DNA from: Varanus komodoensis
Taxonomy: Eukaryota > Chordata > Lepidosauria > Squamata > Varanidae
Assembly (NCBI RefSeq): GCF_004798865.1
Contig: NW_025336481.1
Span: forward strand, 32,028,299 to 32,092,298
DNA: 64,000 bases
Reading direction: 5' to 3'
Below the pieces are notes generated by a model. The model saw only the letters and a program-made list of their open reading frames with translations. It made no database searches and had not been told where the DNA came from. Positions within the stretch are counted from its first letter, which is position 1. The number at the start of each line of letters is the position of its first letter. Shown here piece after piece: positions 10,645 through 22,350 of the stretch. The position numbers were made by a program, and so were the translations under genes.

Positions 10645-10870
10645 TATTATGTACCCTTATTTACCTTTTTCCCCAGAAGGAGCCCAAGATAGTTTACACA
10701 ATACCCCTCCTTGTTCTCCTCCCCATTTTATCTTCCCAGCAACCCTGTAAGGTAGGACAGACTGTGAGTCAATGACTGTCTCAAAGTGAATCACTAAATT
10801 TCATAGCTAAGTGGGGTCTAGATCCTGCTCTCCTGAATCCCAGGCTAATACTGTAACCATTATTCAGTGC
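10645..10870 (-). mobile_element. tRNA-derived SINE with L2-type tail, copy 1
   Basis: On the plus strand it reads GGAGCCCAAGATAGTTTACA, CCCAGCAACCCTGTAAGGTAGG and then TCCTGAATCCCAGGCTAATA. The reverse complement gives a decayed tRNA-like head (a TGGTTACAGTATTAGCCTGGGA segment with B-box remnant) followed by the body and L2-like tail of a SINE common in squamates. Further copies lie at 15655 and 40865 in the same orientation. Confidence 0.75.
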
Positions 10871-12164
10871 TGGAGTTGAAGCCCAAAAGTAATTGAAAGG
10901 CCATAGTTCCTAAGTCTTGCTATATGGGGATGCCTATACTCATTGAAGCACCAATTTAAATATAACTGCATATACTGTCAAATTCTTTCCAACAACTTTT
11001 CCATGAATAATTTCTGTAAGCTGTTCAGTAGATGCCATAAGGGAGAAAGGGAAATCAACATTATCCGTTGCTTCTCCTAAAACAGGGCAAGGCAGGAAAG
11101 CTTAGCATTTGCTGTGCACATGTAATATTGTTAGTATTATTCTTTAGGATTGTCACCATTGTTTTCCCTCAGGGCCTTTAATGGGTCATGGCAGACAAAG
11201 AGCTTTCCATAGAATAGAGACCTGGAGATTTGAATGACTCTATCTTTAGAATTTCTGCACATCACACAACTGTTAAAGGCACAGACATTCAGTCAGAGAG
11301 AAAAAAATTGTGAATGTGCCAAGAAACCATGATTCTTACCCAAGGTATTGTGCACAGCAAAGTTCTGCACAGCTGAAATATCTGTAGAAATTGCAAGAAA
11401 TATTGAAATTTCTCAGAGGTTATTACACATCCTTACTTAGGGGGTTACATTTGGCCATATATAGTTTATTAATCACCTCCTTAACAGTTTAAAATTACAT
11501 TAGATCACCATATTTTGTCTGCATGAAAGTTTTTTAACTATATTTTTAAGGGTAGGCACTGTCTTTTCAAATGGTCCATATGATATATATTTGTAAATAG
11601 TGCTGACAACAAACTGCATCATTCTGTATATGCTTAAAGTAAGCCTTGCTGTCTTCCAGGCATCTTATTTTCAAGATGCAATAAATGTGCATAAAGTTGC
11701 AACCAAAATAATTGAAATGATGGTTCAAAGAATGTTCCTGCACACAGTGAGGAATGAGATATGGGGGCTGCTGAGGGAAAGGACTGGCCCCAAATTAGAC
11801 TTGGTTCCAAAGATTACTCAAGGAAGTACACAGAATGAAGGCTTCCCAACTTGTTCTTATCAAGAACTCCCTCATTTTTGCTCTTACATTATTCAGGAGG
11901 TAATTACCACTCTGCCCTCTGGTGAGGTTTTTCAGGGGCTGCAATGGAGAGCAAGGGTTTAGGCGTTTTCCTTCCATAAACCTTCTTAAAGTCATAATCC
12001 CTTTGCTGGCTGAAACATGGTGGAGCTGCTGGTTTTTATTTCTAAAATGTAGGTCTAAAACTTGCACAGGATTTCACCCTAATGATGCAATTGAACAAGG
12101 TCTGCTGTACATAGTTTGGTTTCTGAGTAAATACGCATGTTAATGTTCATTATGATTGAATGCA
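10871..12164. other. Unique non-coding DNA upstream of the promoter
   Basis: No gene recognised. A 120-codon plus-strand frame at 11600-11962 has no family resemblance and no supporting splice or codon signal. Confidence 0.4.
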
Positions 12165-12478
12165 TGTAACAACAAGGAAGGCCAGGATCTCTTCTTGACC
12201 ATCCCAGAGTGCAGGACACGGAATAACAGGCTCAAGTTACAGGAAGCCAGTTTCCAGCTGAACACCAGGAAGAACTTCCTGATCGTTAGAGTAGTACAAC
12301 AATGGAAGCAATTACCTAGGGAGGCTGTGGGTCTCTCACACTTGAGACATTCAAAATGCAACTAGACAGCCATCTGAGAGGGATGGTTTGCCTCAGAGAC
12401 CTGCACTGAGCAGGGGGTTGGGTCCAATGGCCCACATAGCCCTTTCCACCTCTGCTATCCTATGATTCTGTGCCTTGG
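12165..12478 (+). mobile_element. CR1-type LINE 3' end, copy 1
   Basis: Encodes the ORF2 C-terminal signature FQLNTRKNFLIVRVVQQW then KQLPREAVG, which corresponds to the last part of CR1 reverse-transcriptase proteins. It is followed by the CR1 3' end GGGGGTTGGGTCCAATGGCC and the terminal CTATCCTATGATTCTGT. The copy is strongly 5' truncated, the usual fate of CR1 insertions. Confidence 0.9.
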
Positions 12479-12959
12479 TGCTTTGCTTTTGTTGGATCTC
12501 ATTCCAAGTAGGATATCAGTAACTAGGACCATAAAGTTATGATCAGCAAATAAACATTATAGGGAAAACCAGTTCTAGCTAAAGAACCTTGTCAGCTACC
12601 ATGACTGAGATTCTTTCCTGAACCATGGCCCATGGGCACTGACAGTATGGTCTCTTTTTTTCAGAAGCAATTTGCTGATACTGCAGCTGACTCAAAAGTT
12701 GCTGGCAGATGTGTATGTAGCAATTTCAACAATTTATTACTGACATGTAATTACTTTGCATCACTTACAAATACTACTGCACTGCAATTAATTTAGGAAC
12801 TTCCCAGTGGTAAAGTATACAGCAAATATAGGCAAGGTACTGCAAATAGTATGGCAGACATTCCAGAGAGCTTGCCTCTAAACAGATAACTTTATTCACA
12901 TATCATGCATTACTGCATGTTATTACAACAACTTGATTGAGCTACTTCTATTATCCTGC
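12479..12959. other. Unique non-coding DNA
   Basis: AT-rich, no recognised element. Confidence 0.35.
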
Positions 12960-13445
12960 CAGTTCACTGAGATGTACAGATCAGCTTGCACAGGTACATA
13001 TAACATTGAGGAGAGCACAGCATGGGCAAAGTGACTACTAGATGAGGCCATGCTGGCAGGGTTCAATGCAAATTGAAGTCCATAATAACAGAAGGGCACT
13101 ATATGTTAAGGAAAGTCAATGAGCATGGGTAGGAACAAAAATCTCACAACAGACCAACTCTTCAGCAACAACCAGAATCGCCATAATACTATGTGTCCTA
13201 AGCCAGTATCAGGCAAATGGCCCAGACAGAAACCATGGTTGGCAATACTGCAATATTGAGAGTTTCAGCAACACCAATTAGGTTATATTCTCTTCATCCA
13301 TTTTCTGGATGACCAAGGCTGTTTATAACCAACATGATTCAACAATGTCTGGGTTTGAGCAACCACTGTATTCTCCAACATCTTGCTGAAGAATGGAATG
13401 TTAGAAACTGGGTAGTAGTTGCCATGACCAATGAGATTACCATGT
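12960..13445 (-). mobile_element. L2-type LINE reverse-transcriptase remnant
   Basis: A minus-strand frame at 13283-13471 reads GNYYPVSNIPFFSKMLENTV, the conserved N(Y)RPVSNxPFxxKxLE block at the start of the L2/CR1 reverse-transcriptase palm. Further left on the same strand, in other frames, a stretch like AVLSSMLYVPVQADL resembles the later L2 SPMLFNIY block. The fragment lacks its 3' UTR and is heavily decayed. Confidence 0.65.
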
Positions 13446-13979
13446 TGTTCCACTTGTGCCCTGTTTTTCATAAAAGGGATTCAGTAACTTAAATATTGCT
13501 TCCAAGTGGACTTTCTTTCAAGTAGCTTATGGGACCAGACTTGCTTATCTTAAGTTAAAACTGTATAACCTTGTTCTAATGTGCAGTTCCGGCACAGAAG
13601 GACTTTTCAAAGGATCATATCCATTAGTCAGCTGAAATCAGTTGTTCAGTACCATTTTATTAAGCATGTTCCTCTCTCTCCCCCTCACTCTAGTATGTTT
13701 ACCTTCTTTTTACTCAATAGCTCCAGATCAGCTAAGAATGATTGAATCAATATGATGATGCCAAAGTTAAAGTAATTAACTACAACAAAAGTGATACTGG
13801 CCTTCTAATAAATCAACATAAGGTTTCCTAAAGGCCTGGATAAATAAACATTGGTAGGCTTTTATTGGGAAAAGTTTTTAACACTTAATGACAAGCTGGA
13901 ACTCTGCTAAATTGAAACTGATTCCTGGTTTATATCTCCTCTCAGAACACAGGCATCAAGTGGTGTTCTTTCTGCTTGT

Positions 13980-14035
13980 GTGGGTTGTTCTAAACCATGG
14001 TTTAGTATTACATGAAAACACTCATGAGAACCTGG
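13980..14035. repeat. Fragment of an inverted-end DNA element
   Basis: Holds the palindromic text CTAAACCATGGTTTAG, typical of the ends of the element family found complete at 16424 and 52862. Too short to classify further. Confidence 0.4.
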
Positions 14036-15654
14036 ATCATTTAATGAAGTAATAGAGCATTTTCTAGGTTATTTCTATTCGCCTCTTCCATCCATTTGAC
14101 AATTAGTAAGAAAACATTTTAAATTGCCTACCACCTTAGGTTCTTAAGGATTGGCTTAATCACAGCTTTCTCTAGGTATGTACAAGTTTTATTAAGACCT
14201 CCTACGCTGCATTTTTTGGAAAATATTAACTGACTGTTTAAACCAAAGTTCAGAAGCATGGAAGAAATAGTATCAGCTTCGAAGTAGTTCATCATTAATC
14301 ATTAGCTTATGCCAAATGAATGTAGTGGGGACAGAGGAATAGGGAAAGTGATATTCCAAGAATATATATGGTTAATTTATTATTATTTTTTCTCTTAAAG
14401 CAAAAAAAAAAAAAAAAAAGCCAGATTACACACTTGAGATCAAAAGATCTTTCATGGCTAAGACATTTTTGAACCTTTGTTGGTAACATTAGAAGTAATT
14501 TATTTAAATCATTTGAGTTAAAGTATAAATACTATCAGACATCATGCTTCAGTAATGTTAAAATGCCTGGGTGACAACATGGCTATAATAGCCAACTTGA
14601 TAAGGAGCAGATCAGCTTATCTGTAACATTCTTTCATGAAGAGGTCATTGTTCCTTTGGTTCCCTGAAGTGCAACTATTTCCAATCATTCCAAAAATGTC
14701 TTAATCAAAATATATTAATAGCAGCATTGACCTCACTCTTTTTGCTTTGGCAAAGGGGATGTTGTTCTGTGGCATTTTCTGAAGTAGCATTTCAAAGCAC
14801 AGGTAAACTGACTGTCCTCTTGGGGACATTATGGCTAGATAGGCTGTGTTTATACTGACCAAGCACCTTGCCTTGATCTCTACATTCTAACTTATATTGT
14901 ATGCAATATACAGTGCAGAGTATGTGCATCTGGAGTGCAAATATGGTATGCAAAGAGAGGTATATTTGGTTTCAATGAATATGGATTGCAATTCATACTA
15001 TGATTCAGAAGGAGCTATGGGCAGCAGAAATGAATTTTCTCTGTAATTAGCAGAATGGTAATATTATTTTGAACCCACATGCCCTTCCATTCTCCTGGGA
15101 GTATGAATGAAAGGATCTCAGTTAATTTTCTTTACACATTGGTATAATAGTAGTAGATGAAGGAAAAATACATCATTTCTATTTAAAAAAATGGGAAAGG
15201 GTCTCCAGAATTGTTTCCATTTACCTCACTGAGTTGTTCAATGTGTAAGTGCCAAGAGATATTTACCACCTTAGAGACACTCTTTTAGTTTATTCTTCTA
15301 ATGTATATATAGAGAAGAAATCTTTAATGAAAACAAATACCTTTAAAATGTGGACTAACAGAATGCAGACAATCTGTTGTCTATAAATACCACATCACTG
15401 AATTTATAATTTAAATAACAATTCAATCTGACAGCATTTCATCAGCATCACTGAAGTTTGCTCTGGGAAATAAATCCAGGGATATATTCACATTACACCT
15501 CCATTTCATGAAGCAATCCAAGTATCATATGAAACTTGGAACCAATTTGGAGTCACTGGTAGGACTCAAATGGCTACCAATTTATTAATCTGTGCCAAGT
15601 TCGGAAAGCAGCATGATTACCAGCTGCTTCAATTTCAACTTTTTCAATTTGCCA
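14036..15654. other. Unique non-coding DNA with an A18 run
   Basis: Mostly AT-rich DNA without a recognised repeat or exon. A pure run of 18 A lies at 14402-14419; no retroposed gene or SINE body precedes it. Confidence 0.4.
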
Positions 15655-15800
15655 TATTGTTTATTAGTCCATTTATATCCCACTGTTATGCCTCTTGTGG
15701 AACCCAAGGTGGCTTATAAGGTTCTCTTCTTCTCCATCTTATCCTCACAACAATAATCTTGTGAGGAAGATTAGGCTGAGTGTGGCCTCCCCCTAAGGAA
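15655..15800 (-). mobile_element. tRNA-derived SINE with L2-type tail, copy 2
   Basis: Plus-strand text CCATTTATATCCCACTGTTA, AACCCAAGGTGGCTTATAAGG and CTCACAACAATAATCTTGTG is the reverse of the same SINE as at 10645. The tRNA-like head at the right end is missing or unrecognisable. Confidence 0.75.
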
Positions 15801-16423
15801 TCAAGTTTACAAGAGGTCTTCAACCTAATGCCTTATGGACACCTGCTCAGGGGCTCAGTTATTGTACTGCAACTGGTCAGATTTTAAGTGTCTCTTCAAT
15901 GCAAATATGGCAAGGAGATCATATGGCATGGATTGGTATCTGTAACAGCCTCCAAGTTATGCCTGTGTCAATGGTCTAAACAATGAGGTAGCACTGTTTA
16001 CTGCTGTCCCCTATGACTTCTAGTTCAGCTCTCCTTTGCTTATTGGCCCCAGTGCTCCACACAGTTGCTGACTCTCTCTGGCTCAAGTACAAAAATTAGG
16101 TTACTGATCTGAAAATTGCAGACAGCAAGAAACCTAGAAGTCCAATCTGGATGAGTCATTGCTTTTCTTGAAAACAATGTTGTAATACGTAAGCATTGGA
16201 GTCACACAATTAATAAATCAGAGAAAACAGTAGAAGTCACAAATAACTACAGTGGTTTAAAAACATAGTGGAGTCAGGTTGTTAAATTCATGTTGCTTTT
16301 TTAATTGGGGGTCTCGTGCACACCACACTGAGTGGATTATATATCTGCAAATTCACTTCAAATCATGGGTGGAATGCAAGGTGCTGCTAACTATAGGTAC
16401 TTTATTTCAATGTTATGATAAAG
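15801..16423. other. Unique non-coding DNA
   Basis: No recognised gene, repeat or regulatory feature. Confidence 0.35.
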
Positions 16424-16745
16424 GCTGGATTCAGAAAACACAATAACCTACACTCAGGGGTTGAATATAGCTTGAATGTAGGTTGAACCATGGCTTGTAA
16501 TTGAAAAAGATTATGTTATCTGAACTCAGCTGTGCTAACCATAGAACATTCACAACCCAATAATAAGCCATGTGTTCTCTTCATGGGTTGCTAACGGTTA
16601 ATAAACCATAGTGCAGCTGAGTTTCAACAACACAAGAACCCACATTTCAACAACAAGCCACAATCCCAAACATCTTGACAACTGACAGTATTCATACTCA
16701 ACCCACAGTATTGGGTTTGGGTTATTATGAAATATGAACCCAGTC
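16424..16745. mobile_element. Non-autonomous DNA transposon with inverted ends
   Basis: The left end GCTGGATTCAGAAAACACAA (continuing TAACC) pairs with the inverted right end, which reads GACTGGGTTCATATTTCATA on the other strand. The interior is rich in partly palindromic AACCATAG/CATGGTT text. There is no coding frame. Flanking target duplications are not clear. The pattern fits a short element family common in reptile genomes; a hAT relationship is likely but not shown. Confidence 0.65.
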
Positions 16746-18445
16746 GAAATATGAGAGGTGGAAAACAGATGGGCATGGGGAGTGCATGTGAGATCCAAAG
16801 CAAGGTCTAGCATTACTGTATTTGGACTTGGTTTCTAACTTTTCATGTATCCCTAATTCTTGGAAGTCTCTTTAAGACCATCATATTGATCAAGCAGATG
16901 AGAAAATCATCTACCGAAAACACAAGTACCTTTAGAACCAATAAAGGAGTCGGCAACAGGCAAGAAACTTTATAGTCTGCTCTCTCTTTTTGCACATTAT
17001 AATTTAATTAGGAAATCACCCAAGGCAAATAAAGGTTGCTATCAATGCTAATTTTCCTAGCTATTTTAGCCCATTTGGGTATTTTTGAATTTCAAGTCCC
17101 AAGTTAAGTGCAGAGCAGTTTTAAATATGCATACATGAAAAGTAGCACAGCACAAGCAAATGAGCAGTGCTTTCTTTTCCTTCAGGAGAAGCTGCAGTGG
17201 AGAAAGGATAAGCATAAAATGTTACACTTGATATCTTCCCCAGAATTCTTCTCATTCATCTTGAAGCAGCAGAGAGCTTTTCAACAAATCCCTCACAAGG
17301 ATTTACAGAGCTAGTGGCATAAGCAGAAACTGTGGACCAAATTCTAGCAAAAATATTGAGCTATTAAACCTCTATCTCCCCAATACTCCCACATTCCTGC
17401 TGCTTTATGCCATCTCGTAACTATTCTGTCAACAAGTCCAAATTGATCTAAGCCAAGTAGCACAGACACTGTGATTCTGAGTTACTGTGTATACTAGAAA
17501 CCATATTGCACATCTGATAGAGACAAGATGAAGATACAAACAATTTGACTTAAATGGCACGAAGCTGACCATAGGCCCTGATTCAACTTTTGGAGGAGTT
17601 ATGAAAGGCATGACAAATAACCATATGGGTGTCAGTGCACCTATGCAGTACACAAAAAAAAAAAAAAATCAAATTTAATTTCCCAAGTAGTACTAGTACT
17701 TTAAACAAAGGACTAACCTACAGAATTTATTGTCTTAGGTTATAGCGATGACCACCAGCTTAGATATAGCTTTAAAAAAGGTTAGATGCCATTTACATTA
17801 ATTTTCATTAGATGTAGTTTTCCATTGACCCTATCAACAGATAGTATTAACCATGATTTAAAAAATGGAATGTGTGCAGAAGCAACACATTTTTAAAAAC
17901 TAGAATTGGCGTAAAAACTTATTGACCTCATGACTTATCTCTGAATTTCTCAGAGGCTCACTGTTGGGGATGGAATACTGCATTAGAAGGACCCTTGGTC
18001 AGATTCAGCAGGGGTCTGCTTAAATTTTGTAATAAAGAAACCCCTTGGACCCTAGAACCTGCAGTGCCATAGGGTGCTAGAGCAATCTTGGAAGAGGTCT
18101 GGGAGGTTGGATGGAAGTGTTCCAGTGGGCAGTAAGGAGAAGGAAAGGCATGACTCTGCAGGCTCCAGAAGCTGTCATCTGACCCATCTCACTGGAAAGC
18201 AAGGAAGCTAGACAGATCAAGACACTTATCTAGCTTAAGACAACAATAACTGAGAAATGGAAACATCCATCTTCTTCTGGACTCCCTAATTCTTGCCAAC
18301 AGGACTTTGGATAGCCAGAGGATTCCAGTTTCAGACCTTTCTGTCTGTTGATAAGACAATCCATATGAAATATTCATATAGACGGCCCTATTCCCAATCC
18401 ATAGGAAATATTCTGTCCACTGATAGGCACAACATACTCTCCCTT
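16746..18445. other. Unique non-coding DNA with an A15 run
   Basis: No gene recognised. A pure A run lies at 17654-17668 without an adjoining retroelement body. Confidence 0.4.
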
Positions 18446-18510
18446 TATTTTGTTTATTTATTTAAAGTTTTTATATGCTGTCCAATACTAAAGTCTCTAG
18501 ATGGCTTACA
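18446..18510 (-). mobile_element. L2-type LINE 3' tail
   Basis: TTTATTTATTTAAAGTTTTT followed by ATATGCTGTCC is the reverse complement of the 3' end seen at 20990 and 50385 (GGCATATAAAAACTTTAAAT). Only the tail survives. Confidence 0.75.
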
Positions 18511-18715
18511 AAAAACAAAAAACAAAACAACCACATAAACAACACACAACACACTGCATCCTTTGCAAACACATGCAGAAGTGAATATCCAGAATATGCT
18601 GGAATAGACTGATACTACTTTTCAGAAGTCTGCTCTTCCTTGATAGCCAGGACCATAACCATCCACATGTTGGATTTGGCTATCCCTTCCTACTACAACC
18701 CATGACAAGCAGCTG

Positions 18716-18765
18716 AGCTGTAGAGTCGCAAAGAATTGGGCACAACTGTGCGACTGAACAACAAT
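18716..18765 (+). mobile_element. BovB-type 3' tail (LINE or BovB-tailed SINE)
   Basis: AGAGTCGCAAAGAATTGGGC then ACAACTGTGCGACTGAACAA is the BovB 3' end. Sauria-type SINEs share this tail. No tRNA-like head is visible to the left, so LINE and SINE origins cannot be separated. Confidence 0.75.
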
Positions 18766-18770
18766 TACAG

Positions 18771-19245
18771 GAGACCGTGTTCAGGGAGGGCAGCAAAGAT
18801 GATACAGAGGCTGGAAAATAAGTCTTATGAAGAGATGCTGAAAGAACTGGGCCTGTTCAGCCTTGAGAAAAGAAGACTATGAGGTGACATGATAGCACTC
18901 TATAGGCACCTCGAAGGCCTATGAAAAAGGAAGGAGGAGGAGGAGGAGGAGACCTCTTCTTACTCATCCAAGATTGTAGGACATGGAACAATGAACTTGA
19001 ACTACAGCATGCCAGGTGCAGGCTAGACACAAGGAAGAGTTTCCTGACTGTGAGAGCAATACAACAGTGGAACCAGTTGCCAAGCGAAGTTGTGTGCTCT
19101 TCCACACTAGAATCTTCCAAGAAGCAATTGGACAGTTATCTGAGTGGGATGTTGTAACTGGCATCCTGTACTAGCAGGGGGCTGGACTCAATAGCCTTCT
19201 TGGCCCCATCTGACCCAAGTATGCTGTGATTCTCTCTGTTTGAAT
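18771..19245 (+). mobile_element. CR1-type LINE 3' end, copy 2
   Basis: Encodes LDTRKSFLTVRAIQQWNQLP and SEVVCSSTLE, the C-terminus of CR1 ORF2, then the 3' end GGGGGCTGGACTCAATAGCC and CTGTGATTCTCTCTG. Upstream text such as CCTTGAGAAAAGAAGACTAT GAGG is also CR1. A GGA-unit expansion (18926-18950) has grown inside the copy. It follows the BovB tail by a few bases. Confidence 0.9.
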
Positions 19246-20914
19246 ATCTGTAGTAAATGCAAAGGCATATGGAGGAAATAGCAATATTCATACCACCAGA
19301 AAAGAATAAAAGATAACAGTGTGAGTCACAATCCAGATAACAGATTTTCAAAATGCTTGATAATTGTATTTTTTTAAATCTTTCCAAAACAGTGTAGGAG
19401 GTAAACATTCCCTGTGCTGATCTGAAAGTTTACACCAGTTGATCATATTCAAAGACATGGGACAGTCATTATTACATAACAAAATCTGGCTGGTGCATCA
19501 GGGGTGAGCTATGGGCAATTTGAGGAATTTTTATGAAGCAGATTTATGCAGGTTTCAGGAGGTAAATGAGTTTGTTCTCCTTCAGCACTGAACATAATTT
19601 TAGTCTTATGGTTATGCCTTATATCTCAGATGGTTGTCTGCACTGATTTCTCATAGCTATCCTTAGAAAAGGGAAAGATACAGCCAATATTTTAAACATA
19701 CATATTGTGTAAGGAATGGGTACCCATGCTGTACACTACTGTGAAGGGAATAATATTGGTTTGCACACATGGGACAAGACATTTTGCCACCAAAGGCAAA
19801 ACATTTAAATAATGTTCCCTAGGTGGTACAGTATAGAAAAATAAATAAGCTCACCCCATTCTCTCCCTCTCCCTCTGTTGCAATTGTGCTCCATCAGCAA
19901 TGAAAACAGTGTTCAGTGTTACATGAACAACCATACTTTCTCATTCTGTGGGACAAATTACACATTCCACAATGGGAATTGATCACTGAGCAGTTCAGTG
20001 TTGAGCATACTGTGCCAGTTAAATAAGAATTTTAATTATTAGTTGTGTATAGAATGTATTCCTTTACCACTAGTGGTTGGGACTTTTCCTTCTTTTACCA
20101 TTGGGAAATGGCAGCTGCTCCAGTAGGTCATCTTTCCATAGTACAAGCATAACTAAGAAAATACTCAAGTACCACTGGGGGTAAAGAGATGCAGATAAAA
20201 TGATGATGCAGTGAAAAATCCTCCAATGAAAAGTCTTTCCATCTTCTAAACCCACTTTCCCTGTCCTTCTAGTCCCATTCTGTGTCTGGTATATCAGACT
20301 GCTTTCTTCAAATCTATTAATATTATTCTATCATTTAAGGATGTAAACACCTGGCCTTAACAGATCCATTTCCTATCATCCCAAATTTGTTTCACATTAG
20401 TGCAATTCTCTTCCTGGCTTCAAAGCAACGCAAGCTTTTTGAAAGTCATGTTTTGGGAAACATTACTTGCTTCAGCTTGAAAAGATGCATGAATGGTGAT
20501 AAAACAAGTTCTGTAAGAAACGCAGAGCAATGTTGCAGAGTTTACAAAGCATATACTGCAAGGAAAAGTCACTGGAATTTACAGTAGGGACTCCAGGGCA
20601 CCCTTAAACCTTAAGTGGACTTTAAATCACCTCCACAGTCAAGATTGTTCTAAGCACAAGTAGTCTTGGCCAGGGCACGAACATGTAAGAGTAGTCCTAA
20701 TAATCTGATCATGACTGAGATTAAAAATGAATCTATTATTATGGGATAGAAAAAGACTCCACATTTTGACTTTTCTCTTATGCTCAATGTCTGTATGGCA
20801 TTAGATAACAATAAACAATCAATTTTGTTAGTCTACAATTAAAGTGAATAGGGTGTATGCGTGTGTGCACGTGGGCAGGCACATGCATGAGAGTGTGTGT
20901 CTGCTTAGTGTACT
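19246..20914. other. Unique non-coding DNA with a short GT-rich run
   Basis: No gene recognised. An imperfect GTGTGTG/GCAC run occupies about 20851-20900. Confidence 0.4.
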
Positions 20915-21027
20915 TCTGATAATTTTAATTTTATTTTTTTGTTGATGTGAGCCGTCCCGAGGCTATGTAGCAATGGGGACGGCATATAAAAACTTTAAAT
21001 AAATAAAATAAATAATAAATCAGCCAG
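20915..21027 (+). mobile_element. L2-type LINE 3' UTR tail
   Basis: GTGAGCCGTCCCGAGGCTAT is followed by GGGGACGGCATATAAAAACT and a TAAATAAATA tail. The same text occurs at the end of the longer L2 at 50350-50431, so both belong to one subfamily. The GCCGTCCC...GGGGACGGC halves can pair as a 3' hairpin. Confidence 0.9.
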
Positions 21028-21522
21028 GCCTGCATAAGATCACCAGGTTGTTTCAGAGACAGCACCTACATTCCTAACAATTCTGAAACATCATTGCGAT
21101 ATAGACATTCTTAAGGGTGTGATTCTGTTCTCATGGACATATGCAGATCCAGCACGGAAGCATACTAACCAAACAAGCACTGTTCTGCTTGTTATTTCAA
21201 TCTTTTCAAGTAACAGTGCTTATTTTTGGACAGACGATACAAGCCTGCTTCCTCACTTATATTTTATTTCAATAGCGACAGAGTGCTCTTGTATCAATTC
21301 AAATTAGGTGGGACATCAGGAAATTTTTGAGAGAAGGCTAATTAGTTCCAGGCAGTGGTGCTGGTGAGAAAGCATAGAAGCATGAAAATTAAAACATCCC
21401 TTTATGGTGCTATTTGTCTTATGGTGGAAACCATATGAGAATGCTATTATGTATAAAATAACTGCAAAAACTCCATGAGCAAGGGCAGGGCTTAATTTAC
21501 TTAGGCTCTTATTTATCTAGAA
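21028..21522. other. Unique non-coding DNA
   Basis: No recognised gene or repeat. Confidence 0.35.
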
Positions 21523-22342
21523 CAGGAATCGGCAACCTTTAACACTCAAAGAACCATTTGGACCCATTTCCCACACAAAAGAAAACACTGGGAGCCGCAA
21601 AACCCTTTTGACATCTACAATGAAGATAACACTACATATTTTTTTTTACCTTAATGCTATGTATATCTTCATTATGATTTAGCTGCAGCTCTCGCTCAGT
21701 CACTAAAAACTGTTATTTTTAATCTTACATTATAAACTAGTAGGACTCCTTTCATATATTTTGAATAAGAGAACAGCTTCCTGCAGAGTCAAAGTCAGTG
21801 CTAAAGGGCTGCATGCATTAAACAGCAAACCCCATAAGTTCATCAGCAGTAAAAGCAAATGAATCTACCCACTTATCATTAAACGTTTGGTTTTCTTCAG
21901 AAACTTTTCTTCGATTTATCCATGGTTGGCCTACAAGGGTGGGGGGAGTCACATATATAGATGTGTTTAGTGACTGTTTAGCAGATAAACAGTCAAGTGA
22001 TATGAATTGTGACAGGTCCCAAGCACAGCTTTTAACATTCAGATGAAGGAGATTACATTGGGACAAAGAGAATCTTTTCAGCAGGGTTTGAATAACATGA
22101 GAGCCTGCAGGAAGCTTGTTCCACTCTTTCCCTGCACGATAGCAGAGGAATGTAGCAATTTACTTAACCTGCTAGCGCAGCCTTCCTGAGTGGATGCCTC
22201 ATCATCACCTATTGGTATTTTGTAACTCGGAGCCTCGGTCACAGATAGGCGGCTCTGCCTGCGCATGTTTTGAGCAACGGAGTCACAGCAGGGGGATTCA
22301 AGAGCCACATGCGGCTCTGGAGCCGCGGTTTGCCGATCCCTG
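21523..22342 (-). mobile_element. hAT-superfamily DNA transposon, internally deleted
   Basis: The 820-bp element starts CAGGAATCGGCAACCTTTAA and ends with the inverted form of CAGGGATCGGCAAACCGCGG. Both sides carry the identical 8-bp duplication ATCTAGAA (21515-21522 and 22343-22350), diagnostic of hAT insertion. A minus-strand frame (22066 down to 21818) contains NQTFNDKWVDSFAFTADEL, which resembles the N-terminal region of hAT-Charlie-type transposases, as in GTF2IRD2, ZBED5 and FAM200-like host proteins. The rest of the transposase, including the RNase H-like core and dimerisation domain, is missing. The perfect duplication suggests moderate age. Confidence 0.92.
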
Positions 22343-22350
22343 ATCTAGAA

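Noticed and set aside
11600-11962. 120-codon plus-strand frame
   Set aside because: No family resemblance, AT-rich codon use typical of chance frames.
14402-14419. A18 run as the tail of a processed pseudogene
   Set aside because: No retroposed coding or SINE body precedes it; also true of the A15 run at 17654-17668.
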